Positions 36,754 to 46,081 of a stretch of 64,000 bases of DNA are shown here, one piece after another. A model generated the notes under the pieces. The model saw only the letters and a program-made list of their open reading frames with translations. It did no database searches and had not been told where the DNA came from. Numbering within the stretch: the first letter of the stretch is position 1; each line of letters starts with the position of its first letter. Both the position numbers and the translations under genes were made by a program. Source of the DNA: CANKHA01 sp035652315 (GTDB lineage Bacteria > Pseudomonadota > Alphaproteobacteria > Rhizobiales > Xanthobacteraceae); the NCBI GenBank assembly GCA_035652315.1, contig DASREA010000028.1, positions 18,245 through 82,244 on the forward strand, written 5' to 3'.

Positions 36754-36918
36754 CCCCGCGCAGCCTTATTCAACGACACAGGGCGGCAAGAGGCCGCCCT
36801 TGGGCCGCGGCATTGATAGCGTCGCGCGCTCGGCAGCACAAATCGCGGTGAGAGCAGCCGCGCCGGAGGCGGGCGGGCAGGCGAGGCGCCCCCGCGGCAG
36901 CGCTGACCCGGCCGCGCA

Positions 36919-39900
36919 TTACTCCGCCGCTTCCACGATCTGCTCGCGCTCGAACTCGGCAAGCGCGCGGCGGTATTCGACCGGCATGATCTTGCGGAAC
37001 TTGCCGCGCACATTAGGCCAGTCGGCGAGGATTTCGGCGGCGCGCCGCGAGCCGGTATAGCGGGCGTGTTGGCCGATGTAGTAGCGCAACCGCTCGGCGT
37101 CGTAGCGGGTCATGTCGGTGAGGATGTCGACGCGCCCGTGCGCCTCGAGATCGTGGCGCGCGTGATAGAGGCGCTCATTGGCGTCCTCCTCGGCGGGAAC
37201 CGGCTCAAGCTCGACCATCGCCATGTTGCAGCGCTTTTCGAAGCTGCCGTCGCCGTCGAACACGTAGGCGATGCCGCCCGACATGCCGGCGGCGAAATTT
37301 CGGCCGGTCTGGCCGAGGACGATCACCACGCCGCCGGTCATGTATTCGCAGCAATGGTCGCCGGCGCCTTCGATCACCGCAACCGCACCGGAATTGCGCA
37401 CGGCGAAGCGCTCGCCGGCGACGCCGCGGAAATAACATTCGCCGGCGATCGCCCCGTAGAGCACGGTGTTGCCGACGATGATCGACTCTTCCGGGACGAA
37501 GCCGGCGTCGGCGGGCGGGCGGATGATGATCTTGCCGCCGGAAAGGCCCTTGCCGACATAATCGTTGGCGTCGCCCTCAAGCTCGAAGGTCACGCCCTGC
37601 GCCAGCCAGGCGCCGAAGCTTTGCCCCGCGGTGCCCTTGAATTTCACCGTGATCGTGTCCTCAGGCAGGCCGTCATGGCCGTAGCGCTTGGCGACTTGGC
37701 CGGAAAGCATGGCGCCGGCGGTGCGGTCGGTGTTGCGGATGGCCGTCTCGATCGTCACCGGCTTGCCCTGCTCGAGCGCGGGCTTCGCCTGCGCGATCAG
37801 CTTGCGGTCGAGGATATCGTGGATCTTGTGATCCTGCGCCTCGCAATTGAAGATGTGAACGCCGGCCGGCGCTTCCGGCTTGTGGAACAGCCGCGAAAAG
37901 TCGAGGCCCTTGGCCTTCCAATGTTCCACCATCTTGCGGCGGTCGAGCATCTGCATTTGGCCGATCATCTCGTCGAAGCGGCGGTAGCCAAGCGCGGCCA
38001 TGAGCTCGCGCACTTCTTCGGCGACAAAAAAGAAGTAATTGATGACATGCTCAGGCTGGCCCTTGAAGCGCTTGCGCAGCACCGGATCCTGGGTGGCGAC
38101 GCCAACCGGGCAGGTATTGAGATGGCACACACGCATCATAATGCAGCCCGCGGCGATCAGCGGCGCGGTGGAGAAGCCGAATTCGTCGGCGCCGAGCAGC
38201 GCGCCGACGACGACGTCGCGCCCGGTACGGATGCCGCCATCCACCTGCACCGCGATGCGTCCGCGCAGGCGATTTGCCACCAGCGTCTGGTGCGTCTCGG
38301 CGAGCCCGATCTCCCAGGGCGAGCCGGCATGCTTGATCGAGGTCAGCGGGCTCGCGCCCGTGCCGCCTTCGAAGCCGGCGATGGTCACGTGATCGGCGCG
38401 TGCCTTCGACACACCGGCGGCGACGGTGCCGACGCCGACCTCCGAAACGAGCTTCACCGAGACCTGGCCCTCAGGATTGACGTTCTTTAAGTCGAAGATG
38501 AGCTGCGCCAGATCCTCGATCGAATAGATGTCGTGATGCGGCGGCGGTGAGATCAGGCCCACACCCGGTGTCGAATAGCGCACCTTGGCGATGGTTTTGT
38601 CGACCTTGTGGCCGGGCAATTGTCCGCCTTCGCCGGGCTTGGCGCCTTGGGCCATCTTGATCTGCATCATGTCGGAATTGACGAGATATTCCGTGGTGAC
38701 GCCGAAGCGGCCCGAGGCGACCTGCTTGATCGCCGAGCGCATCGAGTCGCCGTTGGGCAGCGGCTTGAAGCGGTCGGCTTCCTCGCCGCCCTCGCCGGTA
38801 TTCGAGCGCCCGCCGATGCGGTTCATGGCGATGGCCAGCGTGGTATGCGCCTCGCGCGAGATCGAGCCGAAGGACATGGCGCCGGTGGAGAAGCGCTTGA
38901 CGATCTCCTTGGCCGGCTCGACTTCCTCGAGCGGCACCGGCTTGCGGCCGTCTTCCTCCGCGTTCTTGATGCGGAAGAGGCCGCGCATGGTGAGCAGCCG
39001 CTCCGACTGTTCGTTCAGCTCGCGGGCAAAGGCGCGGTACTGATCCTGCGAATTGCCGCGCACCGCGTGCTGCAACGTCGCCACCGTTGAGGCGGTCCAG
39101 GCGTGATCCTCGCCGCGCATGCGTACCTGATATTCGCCGCCGACGTCCAAAGCCAAGCGATAGATCGGCGAATCGCCGAAGGCGTCGCGGTGCCGGCGGA
39201 TGGTCTCTTCGGCGATTTCGCCGAGGCCGACGCCCTCGATGCGGGTGTGGGTGCCGGTAAAATAGCGGTCGACGAAATCCTGGCGCAGGCCGACGGCGTC
39301 GAAAATCTGCGCGCCGCAATAGGACTGATACGTGGAGATGCCCATCTTGGACATCACCTTGAGCAGCCCTTTGCCCACCGATTTGATGTAGCGCTTGACG
39401 ATTTCCTTGTCGTCGAGCTTCTGCGGCAGAGTCTCCTTCTGTGCCAGCAACGTCTCGAAGGCGAGATAGGGATTGATCGCTTCTGCGCCGTAGCCGGCGA
39501 GGCAAGCGAAGTGGTGTACCTCACGCGGCTCGCCGGATTCGACAACGAGCCCCACCGAGGTACGCAGACCCTGGCGGATCAGATGATGATGCACCGCCGC
39601 GCAGGCCAGCAGCGACGGAATAGGCACACGTTCGGCACCGGCGGCGCGGTCCGACAGCACCAAAATGTTGATGCCGTCGCGCACCGAAGCTTCCGCCTTG
39701 CCGCACAGCCGATCGAGCGCATCCGCCATTCCCGCCGCCCCGTGCTCGGCGGGGAAGGTGGTGTCGAGCGTCTCCGAGCGGAAATGCGCGCCATCGAGCG
39801 AGGAGATGGCGCGAATCTTTTCCAGGTCGCCATTGGTCAAGATTGGCTGGCGCACTTCCAGGCGCTTGGTATGCGACATGCCTTCCAGATCGAACAGGTT

Positions 39901-41646
39901 CGGCCGCGGCCCGATGATCGAGACGAGACTCATGACGAGCTCCTCGCGGATCGGGTCGATCGGCGGGTTCGTCACTTGCGCGAAGTTCTGCTTGAAATAG
40001 GTGAAGAGCAGCTTCGATTTCTGCGACAGCGCCGAGATCGGCGCGTCGTTGCCCATCGAGCCGACCGCTTCCTCGCCGGTGACCGCCATCGGCTCCATCA
40101 GGATGCGCAGGTCCTCCTGCGAATAGCCGAAGGTCTGCTGGCGATCGAGCAGCGCGATGTTAGGCCGCGCCGGCTTGCCTTCGACCGGCGGCAGGTCTTC
40201 AAGGACGATCTGCGTGCGCTGGAGCCATTCCCGATAGGGATGGCTCTTGGCCAGCGTGGACTTCAGCTCCTCGTCGGGAATGAGGCGGCCTTCATCGAGA
40301 TCGACCAGCAGCATCTTGCCGGGCTGCAGCCGCCATTTGCGGACGATGTCGCGCTCGGGAATGGGCAGCACGCCCATCTCGGACGCCATGATGATGCGGT
40401 CGTCGCGGGTGAGGAAATAGCGCGCCGGACGCAAGCCGTTGCGGTCGAGCGTGGCGCCGATTTGGCGGCCGTTGGTGAAGGCGATGGCGGCGGGGCCGTC
40501 CCACGGCTCCATCAGCGCGGCGTTGTATTCGTAGAAGGCGCGGCGTTCCTCGTCCATGAGCGGATTGCCCGCCCAGGCCTCGGGAATCATCATCATCATG
40601 GCATGCGCCGGCGAATAACCGCCCATCACCAGGAATTCCAGCGCATTGTCGAAGCAGGCCGTGTCGGACTGGCCTTCATAGGAGATCGGCCACAGCCTGT
40701 TGATGTCGTCGCCGAACAGCGGCGAAGAAACCGAAGCCTGCCGCGCCGCCATCCAGTTCACGTTGCCGCGCAACGTATTGATCTCGCCGTTATGCGCGAT
40801 CATCCGATAGGGATGCGCCAGCGACCAGGTGGGGAAGGTGTTGGTCGAGAAGCGCTGATGCACGAGCGCCAGCGCGCTCTCGAAATCCGGATCGTGCAGG
40901 TCTGGATAATAGGTCGCGAGCTGATCCGCCAGGAACATGCCCTTGTAGATCACCGTGCGGCAGGACAGCGATACCGGGTAATAACCGGACAACCGCCGCT
41001 CGCGCCGCCGGTAGACGGCGTTGGAGATCGACTTGCGCAGTACGTAAAGCCGGCGCTCGAACTCGCTTTCCGACTTGATCGATTTGCCGCGGCCGATGAA
41101 GACCTGCAGATGCACGGGCTCGGTCGGCTTCACCGATTCGCCCAGCGTCGAGTTGTCGGTCGGCACTTCGCGCCAGCCGAGCAGCTCCATGTCTTCCTTG
41201 ACGATCATCTCGCCGTAGAGCTTGCGGATGATCTCGCGCCATTCCGGCTCGCGCGGCATAAACAGATAGCCGACCGCATACTCACCGGCCGGCGGCAGCG
41301 CGAAGCCGATCCCGGCCGCTTTCTTGGCGAAGAACTTGTGCGGCATCTGCACCAGGATGCCGGCGCCGTCGCCGGCGCGCGGATCGGCGCCGACGGCACC
41401 GCGATGCTCAAGATTGAGCAGAATGGTCAGCGCATCTTCAATGATCTTGTGCGACTTGCGGCCTTTGATGTCGGCGATGAAGCCGACGCCGCAGGAATCG
41501 TGATCGAGCCGCGGATCATAGAGGCCCTGTGCAGCCGGCAGGCCGGGATCGGCGGAATCGAGAAAGCGCGCGCGCGCGTCCATCGGCCGCTCCGCTGCCG
41601 AAGCGCCGCGTTTCGCCTGCTCCCGATCAAAACCGTCTGCGCCCAT
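36919..41646 (-). CDS. gltB: Glutamate synthase (NADPH) large subunit
   Basis: This 1575-aa enzyme makes two glutamates from glutamine and 2-oxoglutarate. Cys52 in LDHDSCGVGFIADI is the amidotransferase nucleophile, exposed after loss of a propeptide of about 51 residues. The FMN/synthase domain has GGRSNTGEGGEEADRF and KMAQGAKPGEGGQLPG. The [3Fe-4S] cysteines lie in CIMMRVCHLNTCPVGVA. The C-terminal beta-helix (GxxxxG repeats) ends the protein. The ATG at 41646 follows GAGGGAAGG. It has a strong promoter with a palindromic operator about 210-240 bp upstream. Confidence 0.97.
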   Translation of the reverse strand: MGADGFDREQAKRGASAAERPMDARARFLDSADPGLPAAQGLYDPRLDHDSCGVGFIADIKGRKSHKIIEDALTILLNLEHRGAVGADPRAGDGAGILVQMPHKFFAKKAAGIGFALPPAGEYAVGYLFMPREPEWREIIRKLYGEMIVKEDMELLGWREVPTDNSTLGESVKPTEPVHLQVFIGRGKSIKSESEFERRLYVLRKSISNAVYRRRERRLSGYYPVSLSCRTVIYKGMFLADQLATYYPDLHDPDFESALALVHQRFSTNTFPTWSLAHPYRMIAHNGEINTLRGNVNWMAARQASVSSPLFGDDINRLWPISYEGQSDTACFDNALEFLVMGGYSPAHAMMMMIPEAWAGNPLMDEERRAFYEYNAALMEPWDGPAAIAFTNGRQIGATLDRNGLRPARYFLTRDDRIIMASEMGVLPIPERDIVRKWRLQPGKMLLVDLDEGRLIPDEELKSTLAKSHPYREWLQRTQIVLEDLPPVEGKPARPNIALLDRQQTFGYSQEDLRILMEPMAVTGEEAVGSMGNDAPISALSQKSKLLFTYFKQNFAQVTNPPIDPIREELVMSLVSIIGPRPNLFDLEGMSHTKRLEVRQPILTNGDLEKIRAISSLDGAHFRSETLDTTFPAEHGAAGMADALDRLCGKAEASVRDGINILVLSDRAAGAERVPIPSLLACAAVHHHLIRQGLRTSVGLVVESGEPREVHHFACLAGYGAEAINPYLAFETLLAQKETLPQKLDDKEIVKRYIKSVGKGLLKVMSKMGISTYQSYCGAQIFDAVGLRQDFVDRYFTGTHTRIEGVGLGEIAEETIRRHRDAFGDSPIYRLALDVGGEYQVRMRGEDHAWTASTVATLQHAVRGNSQDQYRAFARELNEQSERLLTMRGLFRIKNAEEDGRKPVPLEEVEPAKEIVKRFSTGAMSFGSISREAHTTLAIAMNRIGGRSNTGEGGEEADRFKPLPNGDSMRSAIKQVASGRFGVTTEYLVNSDMMQIKMAQGAKPGEGGQLPGHKVDKTIAKVRYSTPGVGLISPPPHHDIYSIEDLAQLIFDLKNVNPEGQVSVKLVSEVGVGTVAAGVSKARADHVTIAGFEGGTGASPLTSIKHAGSPWEIGLAETHQTLVANRLRGRIAVQVDGGIRTGRDVVVGALLGADEFGFSTAPLIAAGCIMMRVCHLNTCPVGVATQDPVLRKRFKGQPEHVINYFFFVAEEVRELMAALGYRRFDEMIGQMQMLDRRKMVEHWKAKGLDFSRLFHKPEAPAGVHIFNCEAQDHKIHDILDRKLIAQAKPALEQGKPVTIETAIRNTDRTAGAMLSGQVAKRYGHDGLPEDTITVKFKGTAGQSFGAWLAQGVTFELEGDANDYVGKGLSGGKIIIRPPADAGFVPEESIIVGNTVLYGAIAGECYFRGVAGERFAVRNSGAVAVIEGAGDHCCEYMTGGVVIVLGQTGRNFAAGMSGGIAYVFDGDGSFEKRCNMAMVELEPVPAEEDANERLYHARHDLEAHGRVDILTDMTRYDAERLRYYIGQHARYTGSRRAAEILADWPNVRGKFRKIMPVEYRRALAEFEREQIVEAAE

Positions 41647-41853
41647 GTCCTTCCCTCGTGCCGCACTTGTCTGGCCGGCAGTGCAGCGGCCGCGCCCCGA
41701 AGGCGAAGTATTGCAGCAAAGATATCCCTCAAAGCCGCCGGCTGGCTCGCAGGAGATTTAACTTTGGGCGCCGTCCGGCACGCCATCCACGCGACGGCGG
41801 ACGCCGTTTTTGGCGCCGCTCTGGCCTGCATCTTTGCCCGGAAACAGGCGCCA

Positions 41854-41889
41854 ATAGGACAGTATTGCTGTCCTATACACGCTTGTCAA
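41854..41889 (-). promoter_or_regulatory. gltB promoter with palindromic operator over the -10 box
   Basis: On the minus strand TTGACA (41884-41889), a 17-bp spacer and AATACT (41861-41866) form a near-consensus promoter. A perfect inverted repeat, ATAGGACAG and CTGTCCTAT with a 5-bp centre (41854-41876), covers the -10 box and start region. A third AGGACAG half-site lies at 41906-41912, just upstream of -35. This is the layout of a repressor operator with an auxiliary half-site. I cannot name the regulator. The leader to gltB would be about 205 nt. Confidence 0.75.
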
Positions 41890-42073
41890 TTTTCCCCTGC
41901 AAAACAGGACAGCGCCCGTGAGCTTCGCCCGGTTCCACGCCTCGAATAGAGGAACACGGTCGCTTCCATGGCGCAACGGCCTTGCTCGAATTGGATCCGG
42001 TTTCCGCCGCCGCTACGCTGCCGCAATGCGGGTTACGATGAGGCCGGTATCGGACCATAGGGGAGGGCGCGTC

Positions 42074-42718
42074 GTGCACCACAAAATGCTCGCCGGCTTC
42101 GCCGCCGCCGCGATCGGTTTTGCCTGTTTTACGTGTCCGGCCGCGGCCCAGCCGGTGCTGCCCGACCATGAAGTTGCGACAATCGTTCGCTCCATGGGGC
42201 TCACGCCATTGAGCCGGCCGGCCAGACGCGGGGCGACATTCGTGGTGCGCGCGGGAGACGACTACGGCCAGCAGGTCACGGTGACTATCGACGCCCGAGT
42301 CGGCCGCGTTCTCAGCGTGCAACGGGTCGCCGCAGCGGCGGCGCGTAGTCCGTCCGGTTATGTGCCGGTACCGGGCTATGTGCCGATGCCGCCATATCCA
42401 CCGGATCCTTACGGCGCTCCCGATGAGTTCGGTCCCGGTTATCCGCCGCCGGCTGGCGAGCCGCAGGTGATCTACGGGCCCGGCGGCTACAGCGCTGTGG
42501 CCCGCCCGCCAGCGCCGATTCCTGCGGCCAAGCCGCCGCTCGCAAAGCCCAGCAAATCCGCCGCCGCGCCGCTGCCAAAGGCGCCGCCCAAGGAGACCGC
42601 CGCTGCGCAGAAGGATGCCTCGGACGACTCCAAGATCACCACCGGCACGACGAATGCGAAGAAAGAGCCCGACGCCTCCACGGTGCCGGCTATACCGCCG
42701 GTGCAACCTCTGGAATGA
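42074..42718 (+). CDS. Exported Pro-rich protein of unknown function
   Basis: This 214-aa protein has a signal peptide (MLAGFAAAAIGFACF to about PAAAQP). A small domain follows (residues about 30-85) with VLPDHEVATIVRSMGL and VVRAGDDYGQQVTVTIDARVG, resembling a PepSY-like fold. The remainder is Pro/Ala/Lys-rich, with the repeated phrase GYVPVPGYVPMPPYPPDPYG. GTG 42074 is favoured by GGAGGG 8 nt upstream; the ATG four codons later is an alternative. A second Pro-rich secreted gene follows. No function can be read. Confidence 0.7.
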   Translation: MHHKMLAGFAAAAIGFACFTCPAAAQPVLPDHEVATIVRSMGLTPLSRPARRGATFVVRAGDDYGQQVTVTIDARVGRVLSVQRVAAAAARSPSGYVPVPGYVPMPPYPPDPYGAPDEFGPGYPPPAGEPQVIYGPGGYSAVARPPAPIPAAKPPLAKPSKSAAAPLPKAPPKETAAAQKDASDDSKITTGTTNAKKEPDASTVPAIPPVQPLE

Positions 42719-42842
42719 CCGTCCTTGTCGTCAACGCTGGGCATCCGTTTGCGTCGTACTGACCTTGCTTTTCCATCCTGGCGTCACGGAACTATCTTCA
42801 CCGGTGGCGATTGCATCGGGCTGGGGTGCCGAGAACATCGCC

Positions 42843-43406
42843 ATGCCAAGAATCCGCCTTCCAGGAATCGAGGTTGTGAGTCGCTGCGGCGCGGGCGGTC
42901 TCGTACTCGGATTGCTCCTCGTGATTCCCGCGACGGCGCAAACGATCTACCGGGCCCTGCCGCCGGACTCCGAAGGCCGGATCATCTTCGTCCCGATTGA
43001 GGAAGGACGGGCTGGCGCCGAACTGCAGGCACCGTCTTCACAAAAAGGTGCGCGGAAATCGGAGAGACACCGCAGGCGATCCTCGGCAGCCACCAAAACC
43101 CGCTCCCGCCCGCCAACAGGCCCCGCTGCGCTTCAATCCCCTCCCGCTGCCGCCAAGGAGAATAAAGCGCCCGGCAAAACCGGAACTGTCATCGCCCCGC
43201 CGCAAGCCTCTTCGCCGGCCCAATCCAAAAGCACGCCGGAGCCAAATCCGGAATCGGCCGCCGAGCCGGCCACCGGAACCATCGCCGAGCCGGCACCGCA
43301 AGCTGTCAAGCCGGCCCCGGCGCCGGAAGCACAGCCCGGCATTCCGCCCGGCCGCAAGGTCATCGATCCCGATCATCCGGTCGAACCCGACACGCCGGAG
43401 GAATGA
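42843..43406 (+). CDS. Exported low-complexity protein of unknown function
   Basis: This 187-aa predicted protein has a hydrophobic export segment (GAGGLVLGLLLVIPATAQ, residues about 17-34) and a short ordered part (TIYRALPPDSEGRIIFVPIE). A long Pro/Ala/Lys/Glu tail ends DPDHPVEPDTPEE. The ribosome-binding site before the ATG is weak. The composition is like that of the preceding gene, and both could be periplasmic or envelope-linked. No known family is recognised. Confidence 0.55.
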   Translation: MPRIRLPGIEVVSRCGAGGLVLGLLLVIPATAQTIYRALPPDSEGRIIFVPIEEGRAGAELQAPSSQKGARKSERHRRRSSAATKTRSRPPTGPAALQSPPAAAKENKAPGKTGTVIAPPQASSPAQSKSTPEPNPESAAEPATGTIAEPAPQAVKPAPAPEAQPGIPPGRKVIDPDHPVEPDTPEE

Positions 43407-43417
43407 ATCCCACGGCC

Positions 43418-43446
43418 AAAAAAAAGCGCCCCGAGATCGGGGCGCT
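43418..43446 (-). terminator. Intrinsic terminator of the Hsp20 gene
   Basis: On the minus strand the perfect 10-bp stem AGCGCCCCGA / TCGGGGCGCT with a 2-base centre (43425-43446) is followed by eight T residues (43418-43425 complement). It starts about 22 bp after the hsp20 stop codon. This is a textbook rho-independent terminator. Confidence 0.9.
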
Positions 43447-43467
43447 CCGTGATTGACGGTGTTACCT

Positions 43468-43941
43468 TTAAGCGGCGCGGGCGTCGATCACCTTCGGCTC
43501 TTGAGCTTTGGCCTTGCTGATCGGGATGATGCGCGGCTTTTTGGCCTCGGGGATTTCGCGCACGAGATCGACGTGCAGGAGACCGTTCTCCAGCGACGCG
43601 CCCTTCACCTGCACATAATCGGCAAGCTGGAAGACGCGCTCGAAGGCGCGGGCGGCGATGCCCTGGTAGATGACCTCGCGGGTCTTTTGCGGCTCCTCCT
43701 GCTTCTCGCGCTTCTCGCCGCGGATCGTCAGGGTGTTTTCCTTCGCTTCGATCGACAGCTCGTCCTCGCCAAATCCGGCGACGGCGACGCTAATGCGGTA
43801 GGCGTTCTCGCCGGTCCGCTCGATATTATAGGGCGGATAGCCGGGACTGTTGTCGAAGCCGCCGACCTGGTCGAGCATCGAGAAAAGCCGGTCAAAGCCG
43901 ACGGTGGAACGATAAAGGGGAGTGAGATCGAAAGTTCGCAT
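43468..43941 (-). CDS. Small heat-shock protein Hsp20
   Basis: This 157-aa alpha-crystallin-type chaperone binds unfolding proteins in the cytoplasm. It starts MRTFDLTPLYRSTVGFDRLF, as in IbpA/HspD of rhizobia. The crystallin domain runs from YNIERTGENAYRISVAVAGF to the GASLENGLLHVDLVREIPE motif (A-x-x-x-n-G-L/V-L). The ATG follows a perfect AGGAGG site. The leader may fold as a ROSE thermometer, and a strong terminator follows the gene. Confidence 0.93.
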   Translation of the reverse strand: MRTFDLTPLYRSTVGFDRLFSMLDQVGGFDNSPGYPPYNIERTGENAYRISVAVAGFGEDELSIEAKENTLTIRGEKREKQEEPQKTREVIYQGIAARAFERVFQLADYVQVKGASLENGLLHVDLVREIPEAKKPRIIPISKAKAQEPKVIDARAA

Positions 43942-44020
43942 GGCATATCCTCCTGTGAGCGACATGCGGGCGGTCCGCCGCTTGGCCGAACCGGGCCCGT
44001 ACGCAGCCAATTGGCCTGCG
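43942..44020 (-). promoter_or_regulatory. Possible ROSE RNA thermometer in the hsp20 leader
   Basis: Just before the start, the minus strand reads TCGCT, CAC, AGGAGGA. The ROSE family masks the Shine-Dalgarno sequence with a UYGCU segment opposite AGGA. Upstream are hairpins GCGG-CGGA-CCGC and a CGGGCCCG dyad. Hsp20 genes in Bradyrhizobium and relatives are the classical ROSE targets. The match rests on short motifs and context and has not been folded. Confidence 0.5.
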
Positions 44021-44192
44021 CCCTGAAAACGTGGGAAGCCAAAAGCCGTGGCGCAAGAGGGGCGGCCGTCGCGAGGATCGGTCTAAAGCCACTGTGATCG
44101 TTAATGAATTTGCCGCCGGCCGCCCCGGCTTGAGCCGCCCGCAAGGGCTGCTATAAGGCCGAAGGCGCGCCCGCCCGGCCAGACCCCGTTCC

Positions 44193-45140
44193 ATGAAACT
44201 CGTCTCTATTCCGGCGAACCCGGTACCGGATACCGCCGTTTCCGGCTCCCTGCTGACGCCGGATGGCGTGGCCTTGCGCTATGCGCGCTGGGCGCCGCCC
44301 GCAGGCCGCAAGGGCACCGTCTGCCTGTTTCAGGGCCGCACCGAATTCATCGAAAAATATTTCGAAACCGTGCTCGATCTACGCGCGCGCGGCTTCGCCG
44401 TGGCGACTTTGGATTGGCGCGGACAGGGCCTTTCCGATCGGCTGTTGCCGGATCCGCTGAAAGGCTATGTGCGGAATTTTGCCGATTACGATACCGACCT
44501 CGAAACCTTCATGCGCGAGGTCGTGCTGCCGGATTGTCCGCCGCCGTTGTTCGCCATCGGCCACTCGATGGGTGGCGCGATTCTTCTCCGCGCGCTGTGG
44601 AAAGGACATCGCTGGTTCGACCGTATCGTGCTGTCGGCGCCGATGATCTCGCTGCGTGGAGGGCGCCGGCTCGGTTTCGCCGCCGCGGCAGCGCGGGTCA
44701 TGCGTCTCGCCGGATTCGGCGGCAGCTATGTGCCGGGTGCCGACCGCGCGCCCGTCGGCTCCCGGCCTTTCGTCGGCAATGTGCTTACCTCCGACCCGGT
44801 GCGTTACGCGCGCAATGCCGCGGTGCTCGAGGCGGAGCCGGCGCTCGGTATCGCGGCGCCCACGGTCGCCTGGGCGGATGCGGCGTTTCGAGCGATGCAC
44901 GCCTTCGCCAATCCCTCTTATCCCGCGAGCATCCGCCAGCCCGTGCTGCTGATCGCGGCGGGGAAAGACGAAGTGGTCTCCCCGCAGGCCATCGAGGATT
45001 TTGCCCGCCGTCTGCGCGCGGGCTCGCACCTGATCATCGGCGGCTCGGAGCATGAAATCCTGATGGAGCAGGACCATTATCGGGCGCAATTCTGGGCGGC
45101 TTTCGACGCCTTCGTGCCCGGTACGCCGCTGTTCAGCTAG
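44193..45140 (+). CDS. Alpha/beta hydrolase (lysophospholipase-like)
   Basis: This 315-aa serine hydrolase of the monoacylglycerol lipase / PldB group has the nucleophile elbow GHSMGG, the strand LDWRGQGLSDR, and a late ILIAAGKDEVVS-like Asp strand (LLIAAGKDEVVSP). The catalytic His is in GGSEHEILME. The substrate is probably a lysophospholipid or monoacylglycerol. It has no signal peptide. Its TAG overlaps the TAG of the convergent HisN-like gene through a shared CTAG. Confidence 0.88.
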   Translation: MKLVSIPANPVPDTAVSGSLLTPDGVALRYARWAPPAGRKGTVCLFQGRTEFIEKYFETVLDLRARGFAVATLDWRGQGLSDRLLPDPLKGYVRNFADYDTDLETFMREVVLPDCPPPLFAIGHSMGGAILLRALWKGHRWFDRIVLSAPMISLRGGRRLGFAAAAARVMRLAGFGGSYVPGADRAPVGSRPFVGNVLTSDPVRYARNAAVLEAEPALGIAAPTVAWADAAFRAMHAFANPSYPASIRQPVLLIAAGKDEVVSPQAIEDFARRLRAGSHLIIGGSEHEILMEQDHYRAQFWAAFDAFVPGTPLFS

Positions 45141-45925
45141 TCCGCTTGCAGCAAGGCGAGCGCCGCCGCATGCACGCGGCGGTCGCCGGCGGCGACGATG
45201 CGCCCGCCGGCAAGCGGCGGCTCGTTGTCCCACGTGGTCATGACACCGCCGGCGCCGGCAATGATCGGGATCATCGCCATCACATCATGCACCTGCAGCT
45301 CGGTCTCGATGACGAGATCGAGGTGGCCGGCGGCGAGCATGCAATAGGCATAACAGTCGCCGCCGTAGCGCGAGAGCCGCGCCGCATTTTCCACCCGGCG
45401 GAAAATCTCGCGATCGGCCGGGTTCATCAACAGCGGACTCGTCGTCGAGACCACCGCTTCACCCAGCGACGCACAAGCGCGCGTATGCAGATCGCGCGCG
45501 CCGCCGGGGCCGCGATAACGCGCGGCGCCGCCATCGCCGGAGAAGCGCTCGCCGGTGAACGGCTGATGCATCATGCCGAAAACCGGCTCGCCGAAGCGGG
45601 TCAGCGCGATCAGCGTGCCCCATGTCGGCATTCCGGTGATAAAGGATTTGGTGCCGTCGATCGGATCCAGCACCCAGACATATTCGGCGTCGGCACGCTC
45701 GCTTTGGTATTCCTCGCCGATGATGCCGTGTTCGGGAAAGCTGCGCCGGATCAGCGCGCGCATGGCGTTCTCGGCCGCGCGATCGGCCGCCGTCACCGGA
45801 TCGAAAGCTCCGTCCTTGTGCTTCTTGTTCTCCACGGCGAGTGCGGTGCGGAAAAACGGCAGGATGGTCTCGCCGGAAACGCTTGCGAGCTCGTCGACGA
45901 AAGCCGCAAAATCGATCGCCGTCAT
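45137..45925 (-). CDS. Inositol-monophosphatase-family phosphatase, HisN-like histidinol phosphatase
   Basis: This 262-aa Mg2+-dependent phosphatase has the IMPase motifs: metal Glu in GIIGEEY, WVLDPIDGTKSFITGMP and the second signature VHDVMAMIPIIAGAGG. DPVTAADRAAENAMR and GGDCYAYCMLAAGHLD favour the HisN-type histidinol-phosphate phosphatase over true inositol phosphatases. The ATG at 45925 starts MTAIDFAAF; upstream frame extension is not family-like. The stop overlaps the convergent lipase stop. Confidence 0.85.
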   Translation of the reverse strand: MTAIDFAAFVDELASVSGETILPFFRTALAVENKKHKDGAFDPVTAADRAAENAMRALIRRSFPEHGIIGEEYQSERADAEYVWVLDPIDGTKSFITGMPTWGTLIALTRFGEPVFGMMHQPFTGERFSGDGGAARYRGPGGARDLHTRACASLGEAVVSTTSPLLMNPADREIFRRVENAARLSRYGGDCYAYCMLAAGHLDLVIETELQVHDVMAMIPIIAGAGGVMTTWDNEPPLAGGRIVAAGDRRVHAAALALLQAD

Positions 45926-46047
45926 GCCGCGGAGATTCCTTTCTCCTTGGGCGTATCCGAGAGCCGGCCGCCCCGCAACCGCAGGCCGCTTCGGCATTTG
46001 CTGCCAACAGCCATGCATAAATCGCATGAGAAAACCGGCTTTCCGCC

Positions 46048-46075
46048 TTGATTTTTGTGCGTTGCAGACTATATT
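46048..46075 (+). promoter_or_regulatory. Promoter of the alpha-r8/MmgR-like small RNA
   Basis: TTGATT (46048-46053) and TATATT (46070-46075) are spaced by 16 bp. The predicted start near 46082 is followed by three hairpins and an intrinsic terminator, which supports a short dedicated transcript. Confidence 0.7.
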
Positions 46076-46081
46076 TGTGCA

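Noticed and set aside
39103..41949. 948-codon open frame opposite gltB
   Set aside because: gltB on the minus strand is unmistakable. The plus-strand frame has no motif and runs through the gltB promoter.
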